From NCBI GenBank assembly GCA_017465845.1, contig JAFTVH010000130.1, forward strand, positions 1-50,356: a DNA stretch of 50,356 bases, written 5' to 3'. A program made the position numbers and the translations under genes. This document shows positions 32,783 to 41,789 of the stretch, piece by piece. How positions within the stretch are numbered: position 1 is the stretch's first letter; each line of letters opens with the position of its first letter. Origin of the DNA: Lachnospiraceae bacterium (lineage in GTDB: Bacteria > Bacillota > Clostridia > Lachnospirales > Lachnospiraceae). The notes beneath the pieces were generated by a model. That model worked only from the letters and a program-made list of their open reading frames with translations, was not told the origin of the DNA and did not search any database.

Positions 32783-35089
32783 ATGACAGAAGAAAAGAAG
32801 GACGATATTTTTGATGATGGCATGATAAGTAAATTACAGGAATTCATGACTCCCGAGCAGTTGTATCAGGATCTTATTGAGCGTGTCCGGAAATATCATC
32901 CCAGTGATGATATCACCCTCATTTCCAAGGCTTATCAGGTGGCCGCTGAGGCACATAAAAATCAGTTCCGCAAATCGGGCGAGCCGTATATCATTCATCC
33001 GTTGAACGTGGCGATCATTCTGGCAGATCTGGAGCTGGATAAAGAGACGATCGTAGCGGGTATCCTGCATGATGTGGTAGAGGATACCATCATGACAGAG
33101 GAGGATCTGATCAGGGAGTTCGGCGAAGATGTGGCACAGTTGGTAGATGGTGTCACTAAGCTGGAGAAGATTCCGTTGACAAGAGGAACGGACCAGTCGG
33201 AAGTGAAGCTGCAGATGCAGGCAGAAAATCTGCGAAAAATGTTCTTGGCCATGGCTAAGGATATACGTGTCATTATGATCAAGTTGGCGGACCGCCTTCA
33301 TAATATGCGTACTTTGAAATATCAGAAGCCGGAGAGCCAGCAGCGTATCGCGCAGGAGACACTGGAGATTTATTGTCCCATTGCGCAGCGTCTCGGTATC
33401 AGTAAAATAAAAGTAGAACTGGATGATCTGTCTTTAAAATATCTGGAACCGGATGTGTATTATGATCTGGTGGACAAAATTGCAGTGCGCCGGAGCGTTC
33501 GTGAAAAATATATCCAGAGTATCGTGGATGAAGTCAGCGAGCATATCAGAGGTGCCGGAATCAAGGCCAAGGTTGATGGCCGTGTAAAGCACTTTTTCAG
33601 TATTTATAAGAAGATGAAGAATCAGAATAAGACGTTGGATCAGATCTATGATCTGTTTGCTGTGCGCATCATCGTGGATTCTGTGAAAGACTGTTATGCG
33701 GCGCTTGGTGTGATTCATGAAATGTATAAGCCGATTCCCGGCCGTTTCAAGGATTATATCGCAATGCCCAAGCCCAATATGTATCAGTCTCTTCATACGA
33801 CCTTGATCGGCAGCAACGGTCAGCCTTTTGAGATTCAGATCCGTACTTTTGAAATGCACAAGGCAGCAGAATACGGTATTGCTGCTCACTGGAAATACAA
33901 AGAGGCTTCTGACGGCAAGAAGCCGGAGGTACAGGAAGAAGAAAAGCTGGTATGGCTGCGCCAGATTCTGGAATGGCAGCGTGACATGTCAGATAATAAG
34001 GAATTCATGAATCTGTTAAAAGGTGATTTGGATCTTTTTTCGGATGATGTCTATTGCTTTACTCCAACGGGTGAGGTCAAGAATCTGCCGGCAGGCTCTA
34101 CGCCGATAGACTTTGCTTACTGCATCCATTCGGCTGTGGGAAATAAAATGGTGGGAGCCAGAGTGAATGGCAAGCTGGTCACCATCGATTATGAGATCAA
34201 GAACGGTGACCGGATTGAAATCATCACTTCCCAGAATTCCAAGGGACCCAGCCGTGACTGGCTGAATGTGGTGAAGAGTACTCAGGCTAAGAATAAGATT
34301 AATCAGTGGTTCCGTAATGAGCTGAAGGAAGATAATATCATTAAAGGAAAGGAATTGCTTTCCACTTATTGTAAGACCAAGTCCATCAATCTGTCCAATC
34401 TGCTCAAGCAGGAGTATATGGAAGCAGTCATGCGTAAGTATGGCTTCAGGGACTGGGATTCTGTACTGGCGGCCATCGGTCATGGCGGACTGAAAGAAGG
34501 ACAGATCATCAATAAGATGTCGGAGCTGTATGAGCGTGACCACAAGCGGGAACTGACCAATGAAGAAGTATTGGCAAGCATCGCGCAGTCGAATGAGACC
34601 GTAGCTGCCAAACCTGCCATGATGAAGTCCAAGAGCGGCATCGTGGTAAAAGGAATTGCTGATCTGTCAGTGCGTTTTTCCAAGTGCTGTTCACCGGTAC
34701 CGGGGGATGAAATCGTGGGCTTCGTCACCAGAGGACGCGGCGTATCTATTCACAGAACAGATTGTATCAATGTCCTCAATCTGCCGGAACTGGAACGTGC
34801 CCGTCTGATTGATGCAGAATGGCAGGCGCCTGATAAGGCTGCCCGAGAAAAATATGTGGCTGAAATCAAGATTTTTGCCAATAATCGAAACGGTCTGCTG
34901 GCAGATATTTCCAGGGCGCTGACTGAGAAGAATATCGATATTCTGTCCATGAACACCAGAACCAGTAAGCAGGGGCTGGCTACTCTGCAGACTACATTTG
35001 AGATTTCGAGCAGAGAAGAATTGAACAGAGTCATTGATAAGATACAAGGTATTGAAAGTGTAATTGACATAGAAAGGACGACAGGCTGA
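32783..35089 (+). CDS. relA: Bifunctional (p)ppGpp synthetase/hydrolase (Rel)
   Basis: A 768-residue RSH enzyme that makes and degrades the alarmone (p)ppGpp in the stringent response. The hydrolase HD domain is intact: H72 in YIIHPLNVA, H96-D97 in ILHDVVEDT. The synthetase domain follows with RFKDYIAMPKPNMYQSLHTT, then TGS (about 405-465: VYCFTPTGEVKNLPAGSTPIDFAY), a helical linker, the zinc-finger-like KCCSPVPGDEIVG segment, and a C-terminal ACT domain. The start at 32783 (MTEEKKDDIF) is chosen over an opening 13 codons earlier; its Shine-Dalgarno is modest. The MBL gene overlaps its stop by one base. Confidence 0.96.
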   Translation: MTEEKKDDIFDDGMISKLQEFMTPEQLYQDLIERVRKYHPSDDITLISKAYQVAAEAHKNQFRKSGEPYIIHPLNVAIILADLELDKETIVAGILHDVVEDTIMTEEDLIREFGEDVAQLVDGVTKLEKIPLTRGTDQSEVKLQMQAENLRKMFLAMAKDIRVIMIKLADRLHNMRTLKYQKPESQQRIAQETLEIYCPIAQRLGISKIKVELDDLSLKYLEPDVYYDLVDKIAVRRSVREKYIQSIVDEVSEHIRGAGIKAKVDGRVKHFFSIYKKMKNQNKTLDQIYDLFAVRIIVDSVKDCYAALGVIHEMYKPIPGRFKDYIAMPKPNMYQSLHTTLIGSNGQPFEIQIRTFEMHKAAEYGIAAHWKYKEASDGKKPEVQEEEKLVWLRQILEWQRDMSDNKEFMNLLKGDLDLFSDDVYCFTPTGEVKNLPAGSTPIDFAYCIHSAVGNKMVGARVNGKLVTIDYEIKNGDRIEIITSQNSKGPSRDWLNVVKSTQAKNKINQWFRNELKEDNIIKGKELLSTYCKTKSINLSNLLKQEYMEAVMRKYGFRDWDSVLAAIGHGGLKEGQIINKMSELYERDHKRELTNEEVLASIAQSNETVAAKPAMMKSKSGIVVKGIADLSVRFSKCCSPVPGDEIVGFVTRGRGVSIHRTDCINVLNLPELERARLIDAEWQAPDKAAREKYVAEIKIFANNRNGLLADISRALTEKNIDILSMNTRTSKQGLATLQTTFEISSREELNRVIDKIQGIESVIDIERTTG

Positions 35090-35721
35090 TGGGAGAGATT
35101 AAAATCGGACGCATGGTATTGGGCGTGTGCCAGACCAACTGTTATTTTCTGTATAGAGAACACAGTAAGGAGTGTATATTTGTAGACCCGGCTGATCAGG
35201 GCGCCAATATTTATAAGGCGATGACGAAAAATGGTTTTAAAATAGCGGCTGTTTTGCTGACACACGGTCATTTCGATCATATCTGGGGAACAAAGGAACT
35301 CTGTGAACTGTCCGGAGCGAAGCTTTATGCACTGGATGCGGAGAAGGAAGTGCTGCAGGATGCCCGTAAAAATGTATCCTCTCAGGTGGGAAGAGCTTAT
35401 ACCACGGATGCAGATGTTTATCTGAAAGATGGGGAAGAAATGGCCATTGCCAACATGACATTTCAGGTGATCGCCACTCCGGGACATACTGCGGGCGGCT
35501 GCTGCTATTATTTTAAAGAAGCCGGTTTTCTTGTAAGCGGTGATACTCTGTTCCAGGATTCCGTGGGAAGGACAGATTTCCCGACCGGAAGCATGGGGAC
35601 GTTGGTTCGGTCCATTAAAGAGAAGCTGTTTGTGCTGCCGGATGAGACGAAAGTCTATCCGGGACATGGCGACAATACGACCATTGGGCATGAGAAGATG
35701 TATAATCCGTTCTGCCAGTAA
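35089..35721 (+). CDS. MBL-fold metal-dependent hydrolase (glyoxalase II-like)
   Basis: A 210-residue metallo-beta-lactamase-fold protein with the metal site LTHGHFDHIWG (H59, H61, D63, H64), then ATPGHTAGGCCYY, VSGDTLFQDSVGR and the C-terminal VYPGHGDNTTIGHE. This is the YqgX/GloB-like group, hydrolases of thioesters or related compounds. It overlaps the relA stop by one base (TGATG). In Firmicutes a gene of this family regularly sits between relA and hemZ/hisS, so the position supports the call; the real substrate is not known. Confidence 0.92.
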   Translation: MGEIKIGRMVLGVCQTNCYFLYREHSKECIFVDPADQGANIYKAMTKNGFKIAAVLLTHGHFDHIWGTKELCELSGAKLYALDAEKEVLQDARKNVSSQVGRAYTTDADVYLKDGEEMAIANMTFQVIATPGHTAGGCCYYFKEAGFLVSGDTLFQDSVGRTDFPTGSMGTLVRSIKEKLFVLPDETKVYPGHGDNTTIGHEKMYNPFCQ

Positions 35722-35830
35722 GGGCAAAGGTTTGGGTGATCGCTTATAGAGTATGAAATGTGTATGGGCAAGGGCGAAAGACATGGAAGAAGCATGCTTT
35801 TGCACTTGCTCATTTGCGGAAAGAGAGTTA

Positions 35831-37303
35831 ATGGTAATGTTAGCAGTTTGGATTGATAAGGCGAATTTTGAATATGACGTACATTCTATCGTAAAAGCGT
35901 TTTATCCGGAGGAGACGGTGAAAGTATTGACGCCGGAGACCGGTGAACAGAAGATGGAAGAGTATAAAGGGGATGTGAAGCTTCAGATTCTTCTTTCGGA
36001 TGACGGCGCGCAGATGGTGGTACAGGGAGATGCGGACGCAGCTGAGAATTACAGCTGGTCCTGGGACAGGCAGTGCGGTGATACCTACAAGGATTGTTTC
36101 AAACGTTTCCTCTATGAAAGTCTGAGCCATATCACAGGTAAGACGCTTCCCTGGGGCAATCTGACAGGTATCCGCCCCACCAAGATTGCCTACGGCATGC
36201 TGGAGGAGGGCAAATCTGAGGATGAGATTTTAACATATCTGGAGAAGAAGCATTTTGTCAGTGATGAAAAGAGCAACCTGAGTATAGATATCGCAAAGCG
36301 CGAGCGTGAGCTTTTATCGGGAGTGCATTATGAAGGCGGATACAGCTTATATATCGGGATTCCTTTTTGTCCTACGACCTGCCTGTATTGCTCCTTTACC
36401 TCTTTTGCAATCGGAGCATACCGCAAGCAGGTGGATGACTATGTGGACTGCCTGATCAAAGAGATGGAATATGTTTCAAAGCGTTATGCAGATAAGATTC
36501 TGGACAGTGTCTATATCGGCGGCGGAACCCCCACCACTTTAGAGGCACATCAGCTGGATCGGCTGATCGGAAAAGTAAAAGAGCTGTTTGATTTTAGCCA
36601 GGTGAAAGAATTTACGGTTGAGGCCGGTCGTCCGGACAGTGTTACGGAGGAAAAGCTTCAGGTGTTGTATCGTCACGGAGCTACCCGTATCTCTATCAAT
36701 CCGCAGACCATGAAGCAGGAGACGCTGGACCTTATTGGCAGAAGACATACGGTAGAGCAAGTGGTAGAAGCTTATCAGATAGCCAGAAAAATCGGCTTCG
36801 ATAATATCAACATGGATTTGATTCTCGGTCTTCCGGGAGAGACTCCGGAGGATGTGCAGCGTACCATTGACCGTGTAGTGGAACTGGCGCCGGACAGTCT
36901 GACAGTACATTCCCTGGCTATCAAACGGGCCAGTAGATTGAGCCAGTGGATTCAGGAGAATGGTATCTCGGCACTCCAAAATACGGATGAGACTATGGCT
37001 ATTGCGGCAGCAGGAGCAAAACGTCTTGGTATGGAGCCCTATTATCTGTATCGCCAGAAAAATATGTCTGGCAACTTTGAAAATGTGGGGTATGCACACC
37101 CCGGTAAGTTCGGTCTTTATAATATTCTGATTATGGAAGAGAAGCAGACGATTGTTGCGTTGGGAGCAGGCAGTATTACTAAATTGGTGCTGCCCGGCGG
37201 ACGAATCGAGCGGACTGATAATGTGAAGGATGTGAAGCTTTATATTGAGAAGATTGACGAGATGATCGAGCGCAAGGAGCAGCTGTTTTCGCTGGAAGAG
37301 TAG
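35831..37303 (+). CDS. hemZ: Oxygen-independent coproporphyrinogen III oxidase-like radical SAM protein
   Basis: A 490-residue HemN-group radical SAM protein of the HemZ type. The cluster motif is CPTTCLYCSF (CX3CX2C) after YSLYIGIPF. SAM-binding YIGGGTPTTL follows, and the barrel continues to GLPGETPEDV. A long N-terminal extension of about 165 residues, with WGNLTGIRPTKIAYGML, is characteristic of clostridial HemZ. I chose ATG 35831 (MVMLAVWIDK), with GGAAAGAGAG just upstream, over a 26-residue longer opening that is Cys-rich and unlike the family. True coproporphyrinogen oxidase activity is uncertain, since many anaerobes keep this gene without haem synthesis. Confidence 0.88.
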   Translation: MVMLAVWIDKANFEYDVHSIVKAFYPEETVKVLTPETGEQKMEEYKGDVKLQILLSDDGAQMVVQGDADAAENYSWSWDRQCGDTYKDCFKRFLYESLSHITGKTLPWGNLTGIRPTKIAYGMLEEGKSEDEILTYLEKKHFVSDEKSNLSIDIAKRERELLSGVHYEGGYSLYIGIPFCPTTCLYCSFTSFAIGAYRKQVDDYVDCLIKEMEYVSKRYADKILDSVYIGGGTPTTLEAHQLDRLIGKVKELFDFSQVKEFTVEAGRPDSVTEEKLQVLYRHGATRISINPQTMKQETLDLIGRRHTVEQVVEAYQIARKIGFDNINMDLILGLPGETPEDVQRTIDRVVELAPDSLTVHSLAIKRASRLSQWIQENGISALQNTDETMAIAAAGAKRLGMEPYYLYRQKNMSGNFENVGYAHPGKFGLYNILIMEEKQTIVALGAGSITKLVLPGGRIERTDNVKDVKLYIEKIDEMIERKEQLFSLEE

Positions 37304-37400
37304 CCGGCTGATTAACGAAGGTGTTGATTTGAACAGGTATGCTGTGTTAAACTTGAGATAAGATAATGGTTGATGATAAGCTCGAAAGGCAGCGTAATAT

Positions 37401-38561
37401 ATGGGTGTTTATCTGAATAGTAAGAATCCGTGGTCACTATACAGGGAAGAGACAAAAGCTGCTTATTTTGTAGATAAATCTGACATGCTTGCGGAAGTTC
37501 TTGACATGGTTGAGCAGGGAAATAAATATATTTGTATCACAAGGCCGCGTCGTTTTGGAAAAACAGTGATGGCTAATATGATTGCTTCTTTTTTGAGTTG
37601 TGGTATTGACAGTCATGACTTATTTCGAAAGCTAAAAATAGGAAGCTACAAAAAGTTTTCAAACTATAACAATCAATATTCTGTAATCACGATTACACTG
37701 AATGAGATTCCAAAGAATTGCAGCTCCTATGAGCAGTACATTGGCAGGATTGAAAGTAAGCTGATTCAAGATATTCAGAAAGCGTACCCTGATTATACAT
37801 TTAGCAAAGAAGATGCTGTGTGGGACATTCTTAAGGAAATCTATGAAACCGAGGAGAATGCACAGTTTGTATTCGTATTGGATGAATGGGATTATATTTT
37901 CCATAGAGATTTTGTGACTGAAAAAGACAAAATGTCGTATGTGGAGTTCTTAAGCAATCTGTTAAAAGGAAAAGCATATGTTTCATTTGCGTATATGACC
38001 GGGATTCTTCCCATTGCGAAATACTCCAGCGGTTCGGAGTTGAATATGTTCTTGGAATATACCATGGCATCGGAAGAAAAATTCAGTGATTCGTTTGGCT
38101 TCACAGAATCGGAGGTAGATGAACTGTATGAGAGATACCTGGTTAATTGCAGTGATCCCAAAGTGACCAGGGAAGGACTTAGGATGTGGTATGACGGCTA
38201 TCATACCCGCTCTAAAGAGCGTGTGTATAATCCGCGATCTGTGGTTGCATCATTACTAAATAATAATCTTGGGAATTACTGGACCAGCTCAGGACCCTAC
38301 GATGAGATATTTTACTATATCGAGAAAAATGTGGACGATGTGAGAGATGATCTTGCACTAATGGTAGCCGGTAAACCTGTTCCTGCAAAGGTGAGGGAAT
38401 ATGCAGCTACATCTATGAATTTGTCGACAAAGGATGAAATTTTTTCAGCCATGGTAGTGTATGGTTTCCTGAGTTATGAGAATGGCTGTGTATATATTCC
38501 CAATAAGGAACTTATGGATGAATTTTGTAATATGCTGATGAAAGAGCCTGCTCTTGGCTAA
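37401..38561 (+). CDS. AAA-ATPase-like protein (PF09820 type), C-terminally truncated
   Basis: A 386-residue member of the AAA-ATPase_like family that is very common in gut Firmicutes and Bacteroidetes. N-terminal YFVDKSDML and the Walker A ITRPRRFGKTV (46-56) are typical. Walker B is FVFVLDEWDYIF. The family usually runs to 520-570 residues and ends in a PD-(D/E)XK nuclease-like domain. Here the frame stops at KEPALG, where relatives normally continue. In the next frame LAKDKEA follows, which resembles the expected continuation, so a small deletion and frameshift probably removed the nuclease part. It sits between hemZ and hisS, breaking a conserved order. The function of the family is unknown. 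Confidence 0.8.
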   Translation: MGVYLNSKNPWSLYREETKAAYFVDKSDMLAEVLDMVEQGNKYICITRPRRFGKTVMANMIASFLSCGIDSHDLFRKLKIGSYKKFSNYNNQYSVITITLNEIPKNCSSYEQYIGRIESKLIQDIQKAYPDYTFSKEDAVWDILKEIYETEENAQFVFVLDEWDYIFHRDFVTEKDKMSYVEFLSNLLKGKAYVSFAYMTGILPIAKYSSGSELNMFLEYTMASEEKFSDSFGFTESEVDELYERYLVNCSDPKVTREGLRMWYDGYHTRSKERVYNPRSVVASLLNNNLGNYWTSSGPYDEIFYYIEKNVDDVRDDLALMVAGKPVPAKVREYAATSMNLSTKDEIFSAMVVYGFLSYENGCVYIPNKELMDEFCNMLMKEPALG

Positions 38562-38601
38562 AGACAAAGAAGCATGAATGTATGGTAGAGGTTATTTAAG
38601 G

Positions 38602-38630
38602 TTGACATCTAACTTAAAAAAACATATACT
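38602..38630 (+). promoter_or_regulatory. Strong promoter for hisS-aspS
   Basis: TTGACA (38602-38607), 17-bp spacer, TATACT (38625-38630), about 63 nt before the hisS ATG. The leader is too short for a T-box. Confidence 0.9.
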
Positions 38631-38692
38631 TGTGAAGAAAGAAATTTGTTAAAATATAGAAGAAATACTTTATAGAGACAGGGAGATGAACT

Positions 38693-39955
38693 ATGGCACT
38701 CAGTAAGAAGCCGACGACCGGCATGAAAGATATTTTACCGGAGGAGATGCAGATCCGCGATTATGTAATGGGCGTGATCAAAGAGACCTACGGTAAGTTT
38801 GGTTTTACTTCCATTGAGACCCCTTGTGTAGAAAATATTGCGAACTTAAGCAGCAAGCAGGGCGGAGACAATGAGAAGCTGATTTTTAAGATTTTAAAGA
38901 GAGGCGAGAAGCTGAACGTGGAAGCAGCTACTACCGAGGATGAGGTAGTAGACAGTGGCTTAAGATATGACCTGACAGTTCCGCTTGTAAGATTCTACTC
39001 CAACAATGCAGCGCAGCTGCCTTCTCCTTTCAAATCACTGCAGATGGGCAATGTGTGGAGAGCTGACCGTCCTCAGAGAGGAAGATACCGTCAGTTCATG
39101 CAGTGTGATATCGATATTCTGGGAGAGCCTTCCAATCTGGCTGAGATTGAATTGATTCTGGCTACTACCACTACACTGGGCAAGTTGGGCTTTAAGGGAT
39201 TCCAGATCCGTATCAATGAAAGAAGAATCTTAAAAGCAATGGCAGCTTACAGCGGTTTCCCGGAGGAATCTTATGATAGTGTATTTATTACACTGGATAA
39301 GATGGACAAGATCGGTCTGGAAGGCGTGGAAGAGGAACTGTTAAGCAACGGGTTTGCCAAAGAGAGCGTTGATAAGTATCTGGAACTGTTCAAGGGTCTG
39401 GAAGAGGCAGAAGACGGTGTGGCTTACCTGGCAAACGTATTGGAAGGATTTTTAAAGCCTGATGTTGAGCAGAGCCTGCAGGAAATTATTGCAAGTGTAA
39501 AGGCTACCAAATCTTCTGATTTCGAAATTGTATTTGATGCAACTCTGGTAAGAGGTATGTCTTATTATACCGGCACAATCTTTGAGATTGCTATGCCTGA
39601 ATTCGGCGGAAGCTGCGGCGGTGGCGGAAGATATGATAAGATGGTAGGCAAATTTACAGGTAAGGATGTACCTGCCTGCGGATTCTCCATCGGATTTGAG
39701 AGAATCATTCTGCTTTTAATGGAGAGCGGATTTAAAGTACCTTCCCAGCCTGAAAAGGTGGCATACCTGATTGAAAAAGGGGTAAATGGCGAGGCTCTGT
39801 GCCAGGTAATCGCTGAGGCGCAGGATGCACGTAAGGATGGCACACAGGTGCTGGTAGCCCGCATGAATAAGAACAAGAAGTTCCAGAAGGAGCAGCTTGA
39901 GAAGGAAGGCTACACACAGTTTAAAGAATTCTATAAGGATCCGCTGAAGCAGTAA
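38693..39955 (+). CDS. hisS: Histidyl-tRNA synthetase
   Basis: A 420-residue class II synthetase. Signatures: GMKDILPEEMQIR at the start, LRYDLTVPLVRF, motif 2 QMGNVWRADRPQRGRYRQFMQCD, the His-specific VRGMSYYTGTIFEI, and motif 3 ACGFSIGFERIILLL. AGGGAGATGA precedes the ATG. Length matches the family. It forms a two-gene unit with aspS (24-nt gap), the usual Firmicute pair. Confidence 0.97.
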   Translation: MALSKKPTTGMKDILPEEMQIRDYVMGVIKETYGKFGFTSIETPCVENIANLSSKQGGDNEKLIFKILKRGEKLNVEAATTEDEVVDSGLRYDLTVPLVRFYSNNAAQLPSPFKSLQMGNVWRADRPQRGRYRQFMQCDIDILGEPSNLAEIELILATTTTLGKLGFKGFQIRINERRILKAMAAYSGFPEESYDSVFITLDKMDKIGLEGVEEELLSNGFAKESVDKYLELFKGLEEAEDGVAYLANVLEGFLKPDVEQSLQEIIASVKATKSSDFEIVFDATLVRGMSYYTGTIFEIAMPEFGGSCGGGGRYDKMVGKFTGKDVPACGFSIGFERIILLLMESGFKVPSQPEKVAYLIEKGVNGEALCQVIAEAQDARKDGTQVLVARMNKNKKFQKEQLEKEGYTQFKEFYKDPLKQ

Positions 39956-39979
39956 GCGGTAGGAAAGGATGAATATATT

Positions 39980-41770
39980 ATGGCTGAATCAATGAAAGGT
40001 CTGAAAAGGACCATGCGCTGTGGAGAACTGTCTGCTGCCAATGTAGGTGAAGTAGTTACCGTCATGGGCTGGGTGCAGAAGCAGCGTAACAAAGGTGGTA
40101 TTATTTTTGTAGACCTGCGCGACAGAGCAGGTATCTTACAGGTGATTTTTGAGGAGAGCGACTGCGGTGCTGAAAATTTTGCAAAAGCAGAGAAGCTGCG
40201 CAGTGAGTTCGTTGTAGCAGTAGTGGGACGCGTAGAGAAGCGTGCAGGTGCGGTAAATGAGAATCTGGCTACCGGTGAAATCGAGATCAGAGCAACTGAA
40301 CTTCGTATTTTATCAGAAGCAGAGACACCGCCTTTCCCTGTTGAGGCTGATATCAAGACCAAGGAAGAACTGCGTCTGAAATATCGTTATCTCGATCTGA
40401 GAAGACCGAATCTTCAGAAGAATCTGATGCTTAGAAGTAAGATTACAACTACCATCCGTTCCTTTATGAGCGAGAATGGTTTCCTGGAAATCGAGACTCC
40501 TATTTTGAATAAGTCTACCCCGGAAGGAGCAAGAGACTATCTGGTACCCAGCCGTGTACATCCCGGCACCTTCTATGCGCTGCCTCAGTCTCCTCAGATC
40601 TTCAAGCAGCTGTTGATGTGTTCCGGCTACGACCGCTATTTCCAGATTGCAAAGTGTTTCCGTGATGAGGACCTGCGTGCAGACAGACAGCCGGAGTTCA
40701 CTCAGGTAGACCTGGAGATGTCTTTTGTGGACGTGGATGATGTTATCGATGCAACCGAGAGAATGGTGCAGAGAGTATGTAAGGAAGCTATCGGTCTTGA
40801 GGTGGAGCTTCCCATCAAGCGCATGACCTGGCACGAGGCTATGAACCGTTTCGGATCTGATAAGCCGGATACTCGTTTTGGGCTGGAACTGGTAGATGTA
40901 TCTGAAGTTGTGGCAGGCTGCGGTTTTGGCGTATTTACTTCCGCTTTGGAAAACGGCGGCAGCGTGCGTGGTATCAATGTAAAAGGACAGGCTGAAATGC
41001 CTCGTAAGAAGATAGATGCACTGGTAGAGTTTGCTAAGGGTTATGGTGCGAAGGGACTGGCTTATCTTTCTGTGCAGAAGGACGGCAGCTACAAGTCTTC
41101 TTTTGCAAAATTCATGACTGAAGAGCAGCTGGCCGCTCTGGTAAGTGCTATGGGTGGTGAACCCGGCGACCTGCTTCTGTTTGCAGCTGATAAGAATAAT
41201 ATCGTGTGGTCTGTGCTGGGCGCTTTAAGATGTGAAGTAGCAAAGCAGCTCGATTTGATCGACCAGAGTAAGTTCAACTTCCTGTGGATTACCGAGTTCC
41301 CTCTGCTTGAGTGGAGCGAAGAGGAAGAGCGTTTCGTAGCAATGCATCATCCGTTTACCATGCCCATGGACGAGGATCTGGAACTCTTAGATACCGATCC
41401 CGGTAAAGTACGTGCAAAAGCTTACGATATTGTTTTAAACGGTGTCGAGCTTGGCGGCGGCAGCGTGCGTATTTTCCAGAATGATGTACAGGAGAAGATG
41501 TTCGAGGTACTTGGTTTTACCAAGGAGCAGGCTTATGACAGATTCGGCTTCCTGTTAAATGCATTCAAGTACGGTGTTCCCCCTCACGCAGGACTGGCCA
41601 TCGGCCTGGATCGTTTTGTTATGCTTTTGGTGAAAGCGGAAAGCATCCGTGAGGTAATTGCATTCCCGAAGGTGAAGGATGCGTCCTGTCTGATGACTAA
41701 CGCTCCCGATGTGGTAGATCAGAAGCAGCTTGATGAGTTGTATTTGGCTTGTAAGCCTGTGGAAGAGTAA
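39980..41770 (+). CDS. aspS: Aspartyl-tRNA synthetase
   Basis: A 596-residue bacterial-type AspRS with an N-terminal OB anticodon domain (about 1-110), class II motifs (TPEGARDYLVPSR, FRDEDLRADRQPEFTQVD for motif 2), the large GAD insertion domain (about 290-410) that marks bacterial enzymes, and motif 3 GLAIGLDRFVMLL near the end. GGAAAGGATG precedes the ATG. A discriminating or non-discriminating type cannot be decided here; gatCAB are not in the window. The ABC exporter genes start 20 nt after its stop. Confidence 0.97.
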   Translation: MAESMKGLKRTMRCGELSAANVGEVVTVMGWVQKQRNKGGIIFVDLRDRAGILQVIFEESDCGAENFAKAEKLRSEFVVAVVGRVEKRAGAVNENLATGEIEIRATELRILSEAETPPFPVEADIKTKEELRLKYRYLDLRRPNLQKNLMLRSKITTTIRSFMSENGFLEIETPILNKSTPEGARDYLVPSRVHPGTFYALPQSPQIFKQLLMCSGYDRYFQIAKCFRDEDLRADRQPEFTQVDLEMSFVDVDDVIDATERMVQRVCKEAIGLEVELPIKRMTWHEAMNRFGSDKPDTRFGLELVDVSEVVAGCGFGVFTSALENGGSVRGINVKGQAEMPRKKIDALVEFAKGYGAKGLAYLSVQKDGSYKSSFAKFMTEEQLAALVSAMGGEPGDLLLFAADKNNIVWSVLGALRCEVAKQLDLIDQSKFNFLWITEFPLLEWSEEEERFVAMHHPFTMPMDEDLELLDTDPGKVRAKAYDIVLNGVELGGGSVRIFQNDVQEKMFEVLGFTKEQAYDRFGFLLNAFKYGVPPHAGLAIGLDRFVMLLVKAESIREVIAFPKVKDASCLMTNAPDVVDQKQLDELYLACKPVEE

Positions 41771-41789
41771 GGGAAAGAATAATAAATAT

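Noticed and set aside
34750-35805. Long minus-strand ORF (351 codons) opposite the end of relA and the MBL gene
   Set aside because: Two well-supported plus-strand genes with catalytic motifs cover it. No start site or domain supports the opposite frame.
38631-38692. T-box or other riboswitch before hisS
   Set aside because: The leader after the promoter is about 60 nt, with no T-box sequence and no terminator hairpin.
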